Source: Tetracentron sinense (Eukaryota > Streptophyta > Magnoliopsida > Trochodendrales > Trochodendraceae). Taken from it: DNA of 64,000 bases. Location of the stretch: NCBI GenBank assembly GCA_015143295.1, contig CM026557.1, forward strand, positions 26,383,760 to 26,447,759. Direction: 5' to 3'. Position numbers and translations under genes: made by a program. How positions within the stretch are numbered: the first letter of the stretch is position 1; the number at the start of each line of letters is the position of its first letter. Positions 1 through 12,004 of this stretch are shown here, piece by piece. The notes below the pieces were generated by a model, which worked only from the letters and a program-made list of their open reading frames with translations, did no database searches and was not told the origin of the DNA.

Positions 1-1764
1 GGCGTCGAAAAGAGAGCGGCATGTCCAAGGAGCACTAGCCAGATGATTGAAATGGCCGAGAGGCGCTGGATTTTGATTAGAGATGATGCTGAGGAGTTTG
101 GTCACCAGAAGCGTGACGCTATGCAAGGATGTCATGCAGGGGATAAAGGCGAGGATGCTTTCCCATGACTCTACTGATTGTGACTGGCGGGGATGCATGG
201 TGTCGGCTTCTTCTGCTTTGACTTGCTGGGGCTGCTCAGTGTAGGCTGGTACAATCTGGTCAGGATACCAAAGAGTTTGTTTTTTAAAACATTTTGTAAA
301 AAGTTTTGGTCATTTGTAAAAATTTTGCTTTCAACAAAAGAATGTTCAACTAGCTATCAGTTTTGCCAGGAAAGTGCCTTAGTCAGGGCTTTGGGGATTC
401 TATAGTCTACCTTTCGCTCTTGGAGAGTAGAGTATAATCCAGAAGAAGCTTTGTCACCACCGATGAGGCTCACGGGTAGACCTGTTTGTCTTGTCACTGT
501 TGGAGATTAGACTCTGACTGGGGATAAACTTGCTGGGAGAGTGAATAGGATGCTTCTACTGGGGAGATCCGCTGGGGGATGTAATGCCATTGTAGACCAT
601 TGCTAGGGATCTGCTAAGGGATATGACACTGCCGTAGATCACTGCTGGGGATCTGAACTCTGCTGGAGCCTAGTGTTGGGGAAGCTGCTCTTTCATGCCT
701 CCTGCTGGGGATTGTTGTAGGGGATTTATCTGGCTAGCCTAATTACTGCCGGATGTTGTTGCCAAACTGCTCTTCAGCCTTTCTCCATTTTTTACCCTTA
801 GAATGACCAAGTCATGGGGTTCGCATAATTTTTGTGCGATGAGGCCGTTGCTGGTTTTCCTCATGCCTGCGAAGCTGATTGATTTTTGTCCCTAGTCACA
901 AGACTAGGTCTGGGGATCGCGTGATTTTTGCAGAATGAGGCCGGTTACTGGCTTTCACTCATGCCCGCGACTTACTGGGGAGGTTTTGTTTATGTAGAGG
1001 AAAATAGGTCTTCTCCTGTCATAGCCCTGAATGGCGCTCCTCGAGGGTTTTAAGGATGATATTTCCACTGAGGATTCAGATGTGATATTGCACTTGCATT
1101 CATAATTCCTAAGGGATCGAGGAGGACTTATAGTAGGACGAAATGTAGGCTGAGGGACCGAAGTTTGGGACACCCTGAGATTTCTCCTGTTTTGTTGTTG
1201 ATTTGCTCTCCCTTGGAGGTTTTGATTTGATATAATTGATTTTAACTCTCTGGGGAGGATTCTTCTGTTTCCGGGGGGATTGTTTGCTTATGGCCTGTGC
1301 CTTATGATTCCCGGTGATGATTTTTTTTTTTTTGGGAATGGGGAGAGAAAGTGAGAGAGGTTGTCTCTGTTGGGGATAGAGAGGTTGTCTCTGCTGGGGA
1401 TAGAGAGTTGTCTCTGTTGGGTAAAGAGTACAGAGAGGTTGTCTCTGTGGGGAGTCTCTGACTGTTGAAACGTTTCAACTTCTATTTTGGGCTTTCTTTT
1501 GATAGAAACTTTGTACCCATGAGAAACAATTTACTTGGGAAGTTGAGAGGGTTTGTCTCTGTTTGGGGAGAGTTGATGACTCCTTTGGGGAAAGAGGGAC
1601 TCTGTTTGGGGAGAGTCGGGAAGTGGATACCCCTATGTGTAATGAAAGAAGGGCTGTCAGGCTCAAGGGGCTAACAGGAAAGAGGGATGAAGAGTGTGCC
1701 AAGGATGGCTTCTTGTCATTTCTCAGAGAAACTACAAGTGCAAAGCGCCTATCAGATCTAGACC
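1..1764 (-). other. Tat element 3' noncoding region
   Basis: This region lies between the end of integrase and the unseen 3' LTR. No domain is readable. It is dominated by variants of GCTGGGGAT (for example near 645-720 and 1390-1405) and by a tandem repeat at 1355-1450. Repeat-rich DNA between integrase and the 3' LTR is usual in Tat/Ogre elements. A T-run of about 13 bases at 1321 is the longest homopolymer. Confidence 0.6.
1355..1450. repeat. ~25 bp tandem repeat in Tat 3' region
   Basis: Four imperfect copies of GAGAGGTTGTCTCTGTTGGG follow each other, and two more diverged copies lie at about 1546-1575 and 1596-1620. GAGA and TCTC in each unit are mutually complementary, so single-stranded copies could fold. 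The array is part of the element's 3' noncoding region. Confidence 0.7.
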
Positions 1765-2735
1765 CTAAGCGTAGTATCTTTTGACTTTGTCCATGTTGAC
1801 AGGCTCTGGGAGGTCTTCGTCATCCATACGTCCGAGTTGAAGGGCACTGCCGGAGAATTTGTCTTCGACGACGTATGGGCCTTCATAGTTGGGAGTGAAC
1901 TTGCCCCTTAGGTTTGGGTAGTTTGGCAACATTTTCTGGAGAACCAGGTCTTCGAAGTCGATGCTTCTTAGCTTGACCTTCCTGTTGAATGCCCTAACCA
2001 TGCAACTCTGATAGGCCTGAGAGTGGTTGATGGCTTTCAGTCGCCGCTCTTCGATCAGGTTCAACTGCTCATACCGGGTCTGTGCCCATTCTGTTTATGA
2101 GAGCTCTGCTTTCATTAACACCTGGAGTGATGGAATTTGTACTTCAACAGGGAGGAATGCTTCCATACCATGGGCCAGAGCGAATGGTGTTACCCCAGTG
2201 GAGGTTCGGATGGACGTTCTGTAGGCCATGAGTGCATAAGGGAGCATCTCATGTCAGGCAGATTACTTGGTTGTCATCTTCTCTATGATTTTCTTTAGAT
2301 TTTTGTTGGCGGCTTCAACTGCACCATTGGTTTGTGGCCTGTACGGCGTAGAGTTGTGATGTTGGATCTTGAATTTCTGGCAGAGATTAGTCATCCATTT
2401 GTTGCAAAAGTTGAGAGCATTGTTTGTTATGATCTCATATGGGACCCCATATCGGCAGATGATATCCCTTTTAAAAAACGTTGAACCACTGAGGCTGTGA
2501 CGCCGGCATAAGAGGCTGCCTCGACCCATTTCATGAAATAATCGATTATTATTAGAATGAATCGATATCCGTTTGATGCTTTCGGAGCTATGGGTCCGAT
2601 GACGTCGATGCCCCAAGCCGAGAATGGCCAAGGAGCGATGAGATTGTGCAGCCTACTTGGTGGTGCCTTTACCCTGTCGGTATAGATTTGGCATTGGTGG
2701 CACTTCTGTACATGCTTGCAGGAGTTTGATTCCAT
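1765..2735 (-). pseudogene. Tat integrase (zinc-binding end, core, C-terminal part)
   Basis: Integrase inserts the cDNA copy into host DNA. Three pieces are readable: CHQCQIYTDRVKAPPSRLHN followed by PWPFSAWGIDVIGPIAPKAS (end of the HHCC domain and start of the DDE core), HHNSTPYRPQTNGAVEAANK with the catalytic glutamate region, and a C-terminal part with RGKFTPNYEGPYVVEDKFSG ending in VKRYYA. These phrases are typical of Tat-lineage integrases, and no chromodomain follows. The piece is a fossil with a few breaks. Confidence 0.9.
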
Positions 2736-2915
2736 GGTGGACCAGTAATAGCCTAGTCACAATATCTTCTTAGATAACATCAACCCGTTCATGTGTGGGC
2801 CGCAAACTCCTCCGTGAACTTCTTCGACTACTTGTGCTGCTTCACTGGTATCTAGACATCTGAGCTAGAGTAGGTTCGGCGACCTTTTGTACAAGATGCC
2901 CCCTGATAGGACAAA

Positions 2916-3481
2916 CTAAATGGCCAGTCTTTTGATTGCTCGGCGGTCTGTCTTGGTAACATTGAGAGGGAAGGTCCCGTCATCGAGATACTGCTTGATG
3001 TCTGCATACCAAGGCTTATTGTCTGATACCTTTTCGATCTGAAGGCAGTAGGCAGGCTGATCCTGTTGCTGAATTTTTATCGGCCAGAGCATGATGTCTG
3101 TAGGGATTTTTGCTATTGAAGCTAGAGTGGCCAGTGCGTCAGTGAATCTGTTCTGGTTCCTGGACCGGTGGCTGAAGCTGATTATTCTGAATTGACTAAT
3201 TAGCAGATTGAGGTAGGCTAAGTACGGGACTAGCCTTGCTTCTCGGATGGCCCAGGACTCATTTGCTTGACAGATTACCAAAGATGAGTCACCGTAGACG
3301 CCTCTTCAATCCCGATGTCCAGGGCTTCTTTCAGTTCGGCTATGCATGCCTCGTACTCTGCTTCATTGTTGGAGCATCTGAACTTCAGCTTGATTGAGAT
3401 AGGGAGGTGTGCTCCTTTAGGGGAGATCAGGACTGCTCCTGCCCCATGCCCATGATTATTGGCAGTTCCGTCAAAATACAA
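2916..3481 (-). pseudogene. Tat second (archaeal-type) RNase H and connection
   Basis: The readable segment begins MYFDGTANNHGHGAGAVLIS and continues through SNNEAEYEACIAELKEALDI. This is the D..G....G.G..L and NNxAEYxA signature of archaeal-type RNase H, which in Tat elements sits downstream of the ordinary RT-linked RNase H. The segment after it (FRIISFSHRSRNQNRFTDALATLAS) is the usual domain end, HRxRNxxADALATLAS-like. RNase H removes the RNA strand of the RNA:DNA hybrid. Fossil copy. Confidence 0.88.
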
Positions 3482-3618
3482 CTCCCAGTCAGCATATTCT
3501 TGTTTGTCTACTTCCGTATATAGGATGTCTTCATCTAGAAACTGATCATGTACAGATACGTAGTCCTGGGTCGGACTGTGGGCCAGGTGATCTGCTATCG
3601 CCTGCCCTTGATTAACTT

Positions 3619-4869
3619 CTATGTCATGTACGTGATGTCGAATTCAGACAACATCATAAGCCATCGGGCAGTTCTTCCGGTGGTGGCTGGCTTTTCTAGT
3701 AGATATTTCAGTGGGTCCATCTGGGAGATCAGAATTACCGGATAGGAAAGTAGATAGTGCCAAAGACATTGAGTTGCCCAGACCAGTGCAAGACATGTCT
3801 TCTCAAGAGGGCTGTACTGCTCTTCGTACTCAAGCAGACGCTTACTGATATAGTAGATGGCTTGCTTTATTCTGTCAGTCTCGTCATGTTGTGCCAGAAT
3901 GCACCCCATAGAGGTTTCTTGTACAGAGATGTAGAGTAGCAGTGGACGTCCCGGTGTAGGGGGCACAAGTACTGGAGGATTCAGAAGATATTGCTTTATT
4001 CTGTCAAAGGCTTCTTGGCATTCTGCTGTCCAGATTATCGACGTGTTCTTTCGGAAAAGTTTGAAGATCAGCTCGCAGATCGGAGTTAGCTGAGAAATGA
4101 ACCGACTGATGTACTGAATTCTGCCCAGGAAACCACGGATCTCCTTTTCAATTTGGGGTGCTGGCATTTCGATGATAGCTTTGGCTTTAGCTAGATCGAT
4201 CTCAATGCCTCTTTTGCTGACTATGAAGCCAATGAGCTTTCCTGATGAGGCCCTGAAGTCGTATTTGGCCGGGTTTAGTCTTAGGCCGTACTCTCGGAGT
4301 CTATCGCAGAGTCTCTTAAGGTCTTCTGGGTGCTGTTCGGCTGTCGGCGATTTGACGATCATGTCATCCACGTAGATTTCAGTGGATTTGTTCATCATGT
4401 CGTGGAACAAGGCCGTCATGGCCCTCTGGTAGGTGGCCCCTGCATTCTTGAGTCCGAAGGGCATGACCTTGTAGCAGAATGTGCCCCGAGGCGTGATAAA
4501 GGAGGTTTTCTCCATGTCCTCTTCTGCCATCTTGATCTGGTTGTATCCGAAGAAACCATCCATAAATAAGAGAGTCTCGTGCCCAGCAGTATTGTCAACC
4601 AGAATGTCAATGTGCGGGAGAGAAAAGTTGTCTTTGGGGCTTGCCCTGTTTAAATTCTGGTAGTCAATACACATGCGGACCTTGCCATCTTTCTTGGGTA
4701 CTGGGAATATGTTGGCCAACCACTCAGGATAGTTTGCAACTGCTAGGAAGTTTGCGCTGATCTGCTTCTCAACTTCTTCCTTGACCTTCTGTGACCATTC
4801 GGGTCTCATCCGTCTCAGTTTCTGCCTCACTGGTCTGACGTCGGGGTTTAGGGGCAGTTTGTATACCAC
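3619..4869 (-). pseudogene. Tat reverse transcriptase and first RNase H
   Basis: A frame of about 416 residues covers most of the RT palm and fingers and the RT-linked RNase H. Visible landmarks are KDGKVRMCIDYQNLNRASPK, PFGLKNAGATYQRAMTALFH, the catalytic YVDDMIVKS, GFLGRIQYISRFISQLTPIC of the connection, and SKRLLEYEEQYSPLEKTCLA of the RNase H. The enzyme makes cDNA from the element RNA. The YVDD form of the active site and the RIQYISRFI phrase are typical of Tat elements. It is the best preserved part of this fossil, but its surroundings are broken. Confidence 0.95.
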
Positions 4870-6016
4870 TAATGCTGGGTCTAGGCCGGGTATATCAGCA
4901 TATGACCAGGCGAAGACATCACTTTAGCTTCTCAGGAAACTGATCATGTCTGCTTTGTGCTGAAGGTTCATGCTGGTGTCGATTCTGACTAGTCGGGGGT
5001 TCTCTGTAGATCCCAGATTGACTGTTTCAGTGTCCTCCCTGTTAGACTGCAGAAGTCCTTCGTTGTGCTCAAGAAGGTCTAGAATTTCCTGAGGTGGTTC
5101 CTCTTCCTGTTCTGAGTCATACTCTGCTTCGGAAAGTTCAAAGAGGGTTTGAGGGGTAGCCCTATCATAAGTGATTTCCTAGCAAATCAATTAGCTTTAG
5201 TTTAGCATGCTTTGATGATGATGATGATTTGTTGGCTTCAGGACACTAGGCCTTCTATGGGAAGAGTCCGTGTAATTTCATCATTAGCCGATATGAAATG
5301 CTTTTTTTTCGAAAACATGATTTTTGAGTTAAAACAATCTGATTTTCAAAATGACTTGTTACAAAAAGACTCAAACAAAAAGAGGCCAACAGTGGCCTGA
5401 CTTCTGGATTTTACATACGGGAGCAAAAGAGAAATAGATGGAGGAGAAGGGTGATGCTGGTTCATTGCTGTCTCGGACCAACCTGTCCTCCACTGTGCTT
5501 GCCCCGGCCCTGACTGGCCTCAATGGTGAGAGCCTCAGCCCACCAATGGATTAGTGGTTGGCGACTGGATGACGATTCGGCGTTGTTGGAGAGGGTACAG
5601 ATCTGCTCTCCTGCTGGATATTCTGCTTCGATAGCATCTTCGACAGTTAGCTCGTCGAACATCTGGGCTATGGCGAACACTTCGAGTTCTGGAATCCCTG
5701 AAGACTCATCACTGGGCTGGGGTGTTAAGGCAACGGGCGCAGCAGAGGTTTCCAAGTAAGTCTCATAGATTCCCATGGGGAAGGTTACAGAGATGTATGG
5801 TCGGGGTTCAGGTTTCGCCGATTGTCTACTCTTCCTAGTCAGCTTAGAAAGGTAGTCCTCGTATCTAGGCTTGTATCCCAAACCAAAGGGAGGTGTATAA
5901 TGAGGAGGCATATATCTTTTCTTCATGCCCTGAATCCTGGCACCGAGACCACTTCTGGGCTGATAGTTCATTCTGGCCATTATTCTGATAAACGGTGGCA
6001 CTGATTGCTTGCCTTG
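4870..6016 (-). pseudogene. Tat protease-RT linker
   Basis: This is the long linker that Tat polyproteins carry between protease and RT. The piece at 5462-6001 contains MNYQPRSGLGARIQGMKKRY and PPFGLGYKPRYEDYLSKLTR, phrases typical of this linker (the YxPR.GLG and GLGY patterns). An acidic serine-rich tail follows. The part at 4870-5450 is poorly readable apart from acidic stretches. I infer no catalytic role. Fossil. Confidence 0.7.
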
Positions 6017-6487
6017 CTATTCTACCTGGGCGATATAACTGACCTGCTCGAACTGGAATTTCGTAAAGGCAGTGCCTTGCCCCAGCTCTTGGACATCCCC
6101 AAAGGAATTTGCCAACTCTTCAGACGGAATGACAATCAGACGGTCATCCTGGATGAACTTGATTCTTTGATGCAAAGAGGAGGGAATGACTCCGGCTATA
6201 TGGATCCATGGCCTCCCTAGGAGCAGAGTGAAAGAGGCTGGTATGTTCACCACCTGAAAGTTTATTGAGAACTGAGCAGGTCCGACCCCGATGGTCAGGT
6301 CAATGTCACCCAGGTTCTGCCTGGTTGTATTGTCAAAGGCCCTGATGGTCATAAGTCTTTTCTTCACTTGACTGAGATCCAGGCCCAAGTTTTGCAGCGT
6401 GGAGAGTGTGCAGACGTTCAAGCCGGAGCCATTGTTGATGAGCACTGATGATAATGTTCTGTCCATGCACTGTACTGCAATGTACAA
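6017..6487 (-). pseudogene. Tat aspartic protease
   Basis: The frame reads VLINNGSGLNVCTLSTLQNL near its start, then IRAFDNTTRQNLGDIDLTIG and LLGRPWIHIAGVIPSSLHQR. In the family these correspond to the D-S/T-G-active-site loop region, the flap and the LLGRPWIH motif. The active-site loop here departs from the usual DxGS form, as expected of a fossil. The protease would cut the Gag-Pol polyprotein. Position between gag and RT agrees with the Tat order. Confidence 0.88.
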
Positions 6488-6559
6488 TGCTCGGGTATGG
6501 TCCCTGTCGCTGTCTGGTATTTCCTCTTCTGTGAAGGAGATGACTTTGGGTTCAAGGAT

Positions 6560-7279
6560 TTACACTACCATTTGCCCCAGTTTCTCAGGCGTTATGTCTG
6601 GCATTACATGGGCATTGCCAAATACTTGGAGTAGTTGCTTCCTGTGATGCTCTGAAGTGAGAAGAAAGCCCAAAATGGATATCTGTGATAGGACCTTACT
6701 CAATTGCTGAGTGATATTGAATTCCTCTGCTTTTTCCAGGATTTTCAATAAAACTACTGAATCTACTGCTTCCTTCTGTGGGTTTGATACCCCTGCTTTC
6801 TATTTTTCTGCCTTTGTACTCTTCACCTTTATCGGCTCAGCTGTAAGAGGTTGATATACCCGGCCAGATCTGGTTAGATAGGCTATGCTCTCGCTCTCAA
6901 GGAAGAGAGAGCGAGGAGCGGGTATACGGTTGAGGTTGAAGGGAGGCTCTAGGATGTAAGGGATCCGAATAGGCCTGAAGAGGTTGAGGCTTGAGCTGGA
7001 GCTGTGGGCCAATTTACAGGGCAAGGAATGGTGTAGATGATCTGTTCGGGGACAGGTATCTGGATTGGAGATTGAATAGTCTGTATGTTTGACTGGGGGA
7101 AGGGGATTATGACAGGTGATCGGTAAGAGGGCCTGATGATGCCGTCATTCATTGCGGGTGTGCTGGGTCCTGGCTGCCCTGCCCCAGGCTCTTCCCACTG
7201 GATAAAGTTGATTTGATTGTTATGTGGGGTCAATGACACTTGATTGATGCTTGTGCTGCTGGGAGACAGCTCATCCCTT
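6560..7279 (-). pseudogene. Tat gag-protease spacer, proline-rich
   Basis: Readable pieces are a C-terminal TPEKLGQMVV-like segment at 6560-6748, a segment with LTRSGRVYQPLTAEPIKVKS at 6800-7024, and a proline-rich stretch at 6949-7290 with many PSTP- and IQSPIQIPVP-like runs. The SGRxYxP phrase is a familiar landmark before the protease in Tat polyproteins. No enzyme motif is visible. Fossil. Confidence 0.65.
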
Positions 7280-8863
7280 CCCTCATCCAAGAAATCTTGT
7301 ATTGCACACTTCAGGCCTATGCAATAATCTGTGGCATGGCCGGGGCCTCTGTGAAAGGCGCAGTGATGGTCGGCATTGTAGTTTTTACCCTGTTTGTCTG
7401 GAGGTAGAAGAGGTGTAGGACCTCTCAGCTCGAGAAGGCCCTACTTGGTGGGGAATTCCAATAATTGGCTGAGAGTATATGGAAGAGGGGTAAAGTTTTT
7501 GAGAGGACAGTTTTGCCCTTGGACTAGTCAGGCTAGCTGGGTATTCCTGCTGACTGACTGTTGCTGAGCTGCTGGAGCTGGTAATCGGATGGGTGCCATA
7601 GAAGCAATCATATGTACATCTTCCTTCTTTCTGTGGTCCAGGGGACCGATATATCTGCTGGACGAGGCCGTCGCCTTGGGGGAATCATGTCCTAGATTGG
7701 AATAAATGGCCCCGTTTTTGATAGTAGTCTCCATACGGGCATCTGTCCTGACGATAGTGCCGAAGTCCACTACTGGTAAGGTCACCATGAGTGTAGAGTA
7801 GGGCTGCTTCAGGGTGCCCATGAACATGCCTGCCAGTTCCTCCTTGAGGATAGGAGTTGGGATCCTTGCTGCCATTTCCCTCCAGCGGGTGGCGTACTCC
7901 AAAAATGATTCGTTGTTGCGTTGGCGTAGCTGTTCGAGCTGGCTCCTCTAAGGGCGGAGCTCCTGGTTGAAGGAGTACTGCTCTATGAAACTGTCCATGG
8001 CATCCTGCCAGGTCTTGACTTTCTGCTTGTCTACCGAGATCCACCATGTAAGGGCTGCCCCTTCAGACTCTTCTGGAAGTACTGGATGACCAATGGCTGG
8101 TTTTTATTATGTTGGAGCATGTCTCCCAAGTATAACTGCAAGTGTTGTTTTGGACAGCCCGATCCATCATATTTATCAAAGTCTGGGACCTTGAAACCTG
8201 CGGATGCACCTTTAATTCTTCAAGTATAACTGCAAGTGTTGTTAAGTCTTCTAGTGATAGACTTGTACTGGTGGATGCACCTTTAATTCTTCTCATATCC
8301 TCTTTTATTTGCTTGATCTCATCCTGTAAGGAAGGGGTTGGATCTGAGGATGACTGTTGGTCCTGGTGGATGTGTGAGATCTTTGGCTGCTCTTTGTACT
8401 GGTCATATTCCTCTCCTTTGCCTATTACGGGTATGAGATTAGGTATGATGAAGAGGAAATGGCGAGGCTCAAGTGTAGGTCGCTCGGCTGGTTCTTCGGT
8501 TGGGATTCGGGTGGAGGGTTCTTCGGTCTGGGTGCCAATCAGAATCTTCAGGGATTCCAGAACACTATAAAGCTTCGTCTGTATGGCTGCTATGTCTTTG
8601 TCATGTGACTGTAGGATCTCAGTGGTCCGCTGGTGCTGATCTACAGGTTCTGCCATCGATCCTGTACTGCTTTCCGATTGTACTGTGTAGGAGCTGTTCT
8701 CTGATCGGACTGTGCAAGGGAGTACCTCTGTGATTGGTATTTTCGTCCAGACTACGTCGGCAGTTGCTGCTTCTGCGAGAATCGCAGTCAGAGAACGAGT
8801 CACAGGTCGGCTCATGCAACTGAAAAGAATGCAACGGCTAATCATGATTATGCATGAGGGCAA
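7280..8863 (-). pseudogene. Tat gag
   Basis: Gag forms the virus-like particle in which cDNA is made. The core piece at 7528-7902 reads MEYATRWREMAARIPTPILK and KEELAGMFMGTLKQPYSTLM, closely matching Tat gags (EYATRWRExAARV...MFxxTL). The N-terminal piece at 8063-8863 is low-complexity, with TQTEEPSTRIPTEEPAERPT and an amphipathic DEIKQIKEDMRRIKGASTST segment. Near 7300-7380 minus there is a CAFHRGPGHATDYCIGLK-like zinc-binding end of gag. A few breaks interrupt it. Confidence 0.88.
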
Positions 8864-8887
8864 AAGGCAGATGCTAGAAAAATATTT

Positions 8888-10470
8888 TCATTGATGCATG
8901 AAGAGTGCAGTGAGTACATGTATAGTGTGACTCAAAAAAGAGAAAAAAGACTCGATCTTAGACAGGCCCTTTAGGGATCGCAAAGTCAAGTGGATGAGGC
9001 ACGCCCTCAAGATCCATGATCTGTTGCTGGAGGGATGTGACTTCAACCTCCATGTGCGTGAGGGTTTCGGTAGCGTTGAACATGCGGTATGGATACAGGA
9101 AGTCATCTCCGCCTTTGCATTATCAAGCTGTTCTTGGTGGAAGTGAAGCTGGGCCCAAATGACGGCTGTTTCCCTGGCGTCGCCTCTACGTCTCCTGTGA
9201 AGAGATTGGATTGCCTGTTCCAATTGTTCAACCTGTTCTTGTACGGCTTGGAGTTCACAGCTTTGTTCGGCTCCCTGCTGCCTGAATGCATGTTGGGCCT
9301 TCTGTAGCTTCTTCCATTTCTGCTGGATCTGGAGCTGTCTCTCCAGGAAGAAGTCTGTCCAGGGAACCACCATCTCTGCTAGGGGTATGGTCCCTTGTGA
9401 TGGAGCTACAACTGGTGTGGGCAGTTCCCTAGGTGCAGGCATACCGGGTAGAATGTCAGGATTGTTCACCCATTGTCGGTATACTGAGTTGGTTGATGGT
9501 CCTGATAAAACCAGGAAGTCTGGCCATTGGTCTCGCCTGGAGCTGTGCCAAGCTGACTGGAAGTGCCGGGTGAGGTTGTCGGAGTGCACTGTGAAGGTGA
9601 TCCAATTATTTTTCTACTGGTCGATCACGGGGATACGTTGAGGGAGTCCAAACTGTCAGAGGACTCGGAGTGGTGTATAGACTGCGAAGCCTGTTAGACC
9701 AGCAAGAATCATGCATCGTCTGCCGGTGATGACAACACAGGGTAGCCTGTTCAACACAAGCTAACTGTATTGCCAAGTGATTTCTTCCTCTGAAAGGTCT
9801 TGGAGGAGCTGGTAGAGCTCTCCAACATCTGTAGTTACTATCCACTCTTAATTCTGAGAAATCTTCCGAGGCAGATTGTAAGCGTCGCGGATGCCGTCCG
9901 ATACTGAAATGATAGTATGCAAGTGACTTACCAACCAGAGGTGCAAGAGAGGTGTACTGGCTTGGAAGATGCCTTTTCTGCGATTTGCAGACTCGTTGAG
10001 AGCTCTGAGAAGCTCGGCTAGGATGACTGGTACAACCGAGCAGGAGTTGTGCATTTCCTCGATGATCCCGACCAGAACTGCTTTGACGAGCGAACGACAC
10101 CTTAGGAACACCAGTTGAGACATGACTATCAGTGCTAGGGCATTGAGACCGGGAAGTTCTGCTGAAACGGAGTAGGGTTCCATTTGCGCTTGTACTTCTT
10201 TTCGAGAAAAGACACGGATATCCGATCAAAAGAACTGTTAGGACCGGGCTGCAAGCAGGCAGGCTTGATATGCAAGAACCTAGATAGGTCTGCCTGGTAT
10301 GTTGTCTTGTAGCACGGTACTATGGCTTCGTCATTTATGTTTAATCCCAGAATGCGCTGAATTTCTTCCAGTGTTGGGCAGAGCTCGTTCTTACCAAAAT
10401 GAAATACCATGTGAGATGGGCTCCAGCACTGGATAGCAGTGTTCATGAGGCGCGAGTCCGGGTTAACCAC
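8888..10470 (-). pseudogene. ORF1 upstream of gag: PMD/DUF7745-like plus coiled coil
   Basis: Two readable parts. The upstream part (10135-10470) has NTAIQCWSPSHMVFHFGKNE and CPTLEEIQRILGLNI. The F-x-F/L-G...PTLEE..xxLG pattern resembles the plant mobile domain/DUF7745 family, often found upstream of gag in Tat-type elements. The downstream part (8888-9589) contains a heptad-rich run beginning QLQIQQKWKKLQKAQHAFRQ and ending about 90 residues later, a probable coiled coil. The function is not known; it is a lineage-specific accessory ORF. The middle is poorly readable. Fossil with several breaks. Confidence 0.65.
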
Positions 10471-11530
10471 AGATAGGTCTAGGATATTTCCGGTTTTGTA
10501 GTACTGAGCCCAAATGAGACGCTGACTCGAGGTGAAAGCCCTAATTGAGCCTGAAGGTTGTCATCACATGCCCCCTGTGAAGTTAGATGCATGGGCCGTG
10601 ACTGTCGGTCCATTGACTGAGTTATCCTTGAAGGACCTGCCATCTACTTGGACAATGATACAGACTTTGTGAGTGCACTGTGTATGCAGATCAGATGCAA
10701 AAATGGTGATGCAGATTTTGTTTGGGTGTGACACGGTATACGTGACCCGATAGGGCAGACGGACGGAGGTCCGACGTGCTTTAGCCCAGGTTATTGGAAA
10801 CCGAGGGACCTATCAGGCCAAGGTTGGGACAGGTCCAGTGAAGGCCTGTCTGCCTAGGATTTGGACCCCATATGCTATGTCGGGAAGCAGGGTTGGATGT
10901 AGTTTTATTACAAGAACAGGTTTGGCTCAGTACATGCCCCTAAGTGGGTGGTTATCCGGGTAGAATGTGCCCGGGTAGTCAACCATGATTGGGGACAGGT
11001 ATAGGGTGCAAGCAGGTTAGGGTTTGTAGTAGCCCTTCAAGAATGGATGCTTGTAGACTATACCGAAGCATAGAATACATGTATGAATACTGGTTTGATG
11101 CAAGGGTGTTCCTAGTAGGATGGGGGGATCACTTAACACCGTATATGCGACTTCCCGGTATAGAACATACCTGAAAAGGGACGATTGGTGTAAGCGGGAG
11201 AGTTCAAAATCCTTCCCTGTGGATATCACCCAACAGGAGTAACTCCACGGACCTCTAAGACGTTTAAGTCACTGACACTGAGGATGATCATCCAACAGCC
11301 GTTAATGTAATAAGCCTGTCTACTGGGTTGAATGAGATTAATTACACTACTATGACATGAATGGATGCACAGTACACAATTAATCAAGAGATGTAAAATG
11401 ATTAGTGTTTAGATAAATGCTTAGGTATTTTAAACAAGATTTAAGGTTTAGTTGGCATAAACCCGGGTAGCTGGTTGAACCCTAAAGATGTTTAGGAACT
11501 CGCCCATCCCTAGATTTCTCACGGGGTTTT
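10471..11530 (-). other. Tat 5' leader
   Basis: About 1 kb between the putative primer-binding site and ORF1. No protein domain is readable. It is more GC-rich than the rest of the window. Small frames (10989-11174 plus, 11017-11229 minus) show no family resemblance and are taken as chance. Confidence 0.5.
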
Positions 11531-11541
11531 GAGAGTCGCCA
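11531..11541 (-). promoter_or_regulatory. Putative primer-binding site, tRNA-Arg
   Basis: The minus strand reads TGGCGACTCTC. A plant tRNA-Arg ending in GGAGTCG plus CCA would pair with TGGCGACTCC, the primer commonly used by Tat elements. However, the bases on the LTR side do not end in a clean CA, and similar GTGGCGACTC stretches can occur near the U5 end, so this is tentative. Confidence 0.4.
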
Positions 11542-12004
11542 CCTATTAATTCAGAAGAGATAAGTCCCCTGAAGTTTTGGATAAGGACTTGGTCCACGAG
11601 AGAGATCGAGGTAAGGAGTTCGGTTAAGTCCGGGGAATGTGTTAGGCACCCCGAGGCTTTCGTTTTTCAACGGTTCTGTACTCCCCGGGTTTAAGCCAAA
11701 TTAAGTTAATCTTGTTTGGAATGCCAGAAGGTTTAAGTGAACACTAATCTAAGAAGGGAAAACTAACTGGGGTCGGGCCCGTGTTGGGCTGCCTACGTAC
11801 TCACAGGGTGAGATCAGACCGAGCGTAGTTCTGGCACGTGAGCCTGTGCCGAGGCTAGGGGCATGTGTGTGTGCACCAAGGGTGGCTAACATGGACTAGT
11901 CCAGTAGACTAGGGTTTGATTGACCGAGGAGGGTCAAGTGCAAGGTATGTGAGCCCGGTAGGCTTAGGGAGTAGTCCGATAGACTAAGGAGGAGTCCGAC
12001 CCGG

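Noticed and set aside
10989-11229. Overlapping small frames in the Tat leader
   Set aside because: No domain, no conservation argument; leader is normally noncoding.
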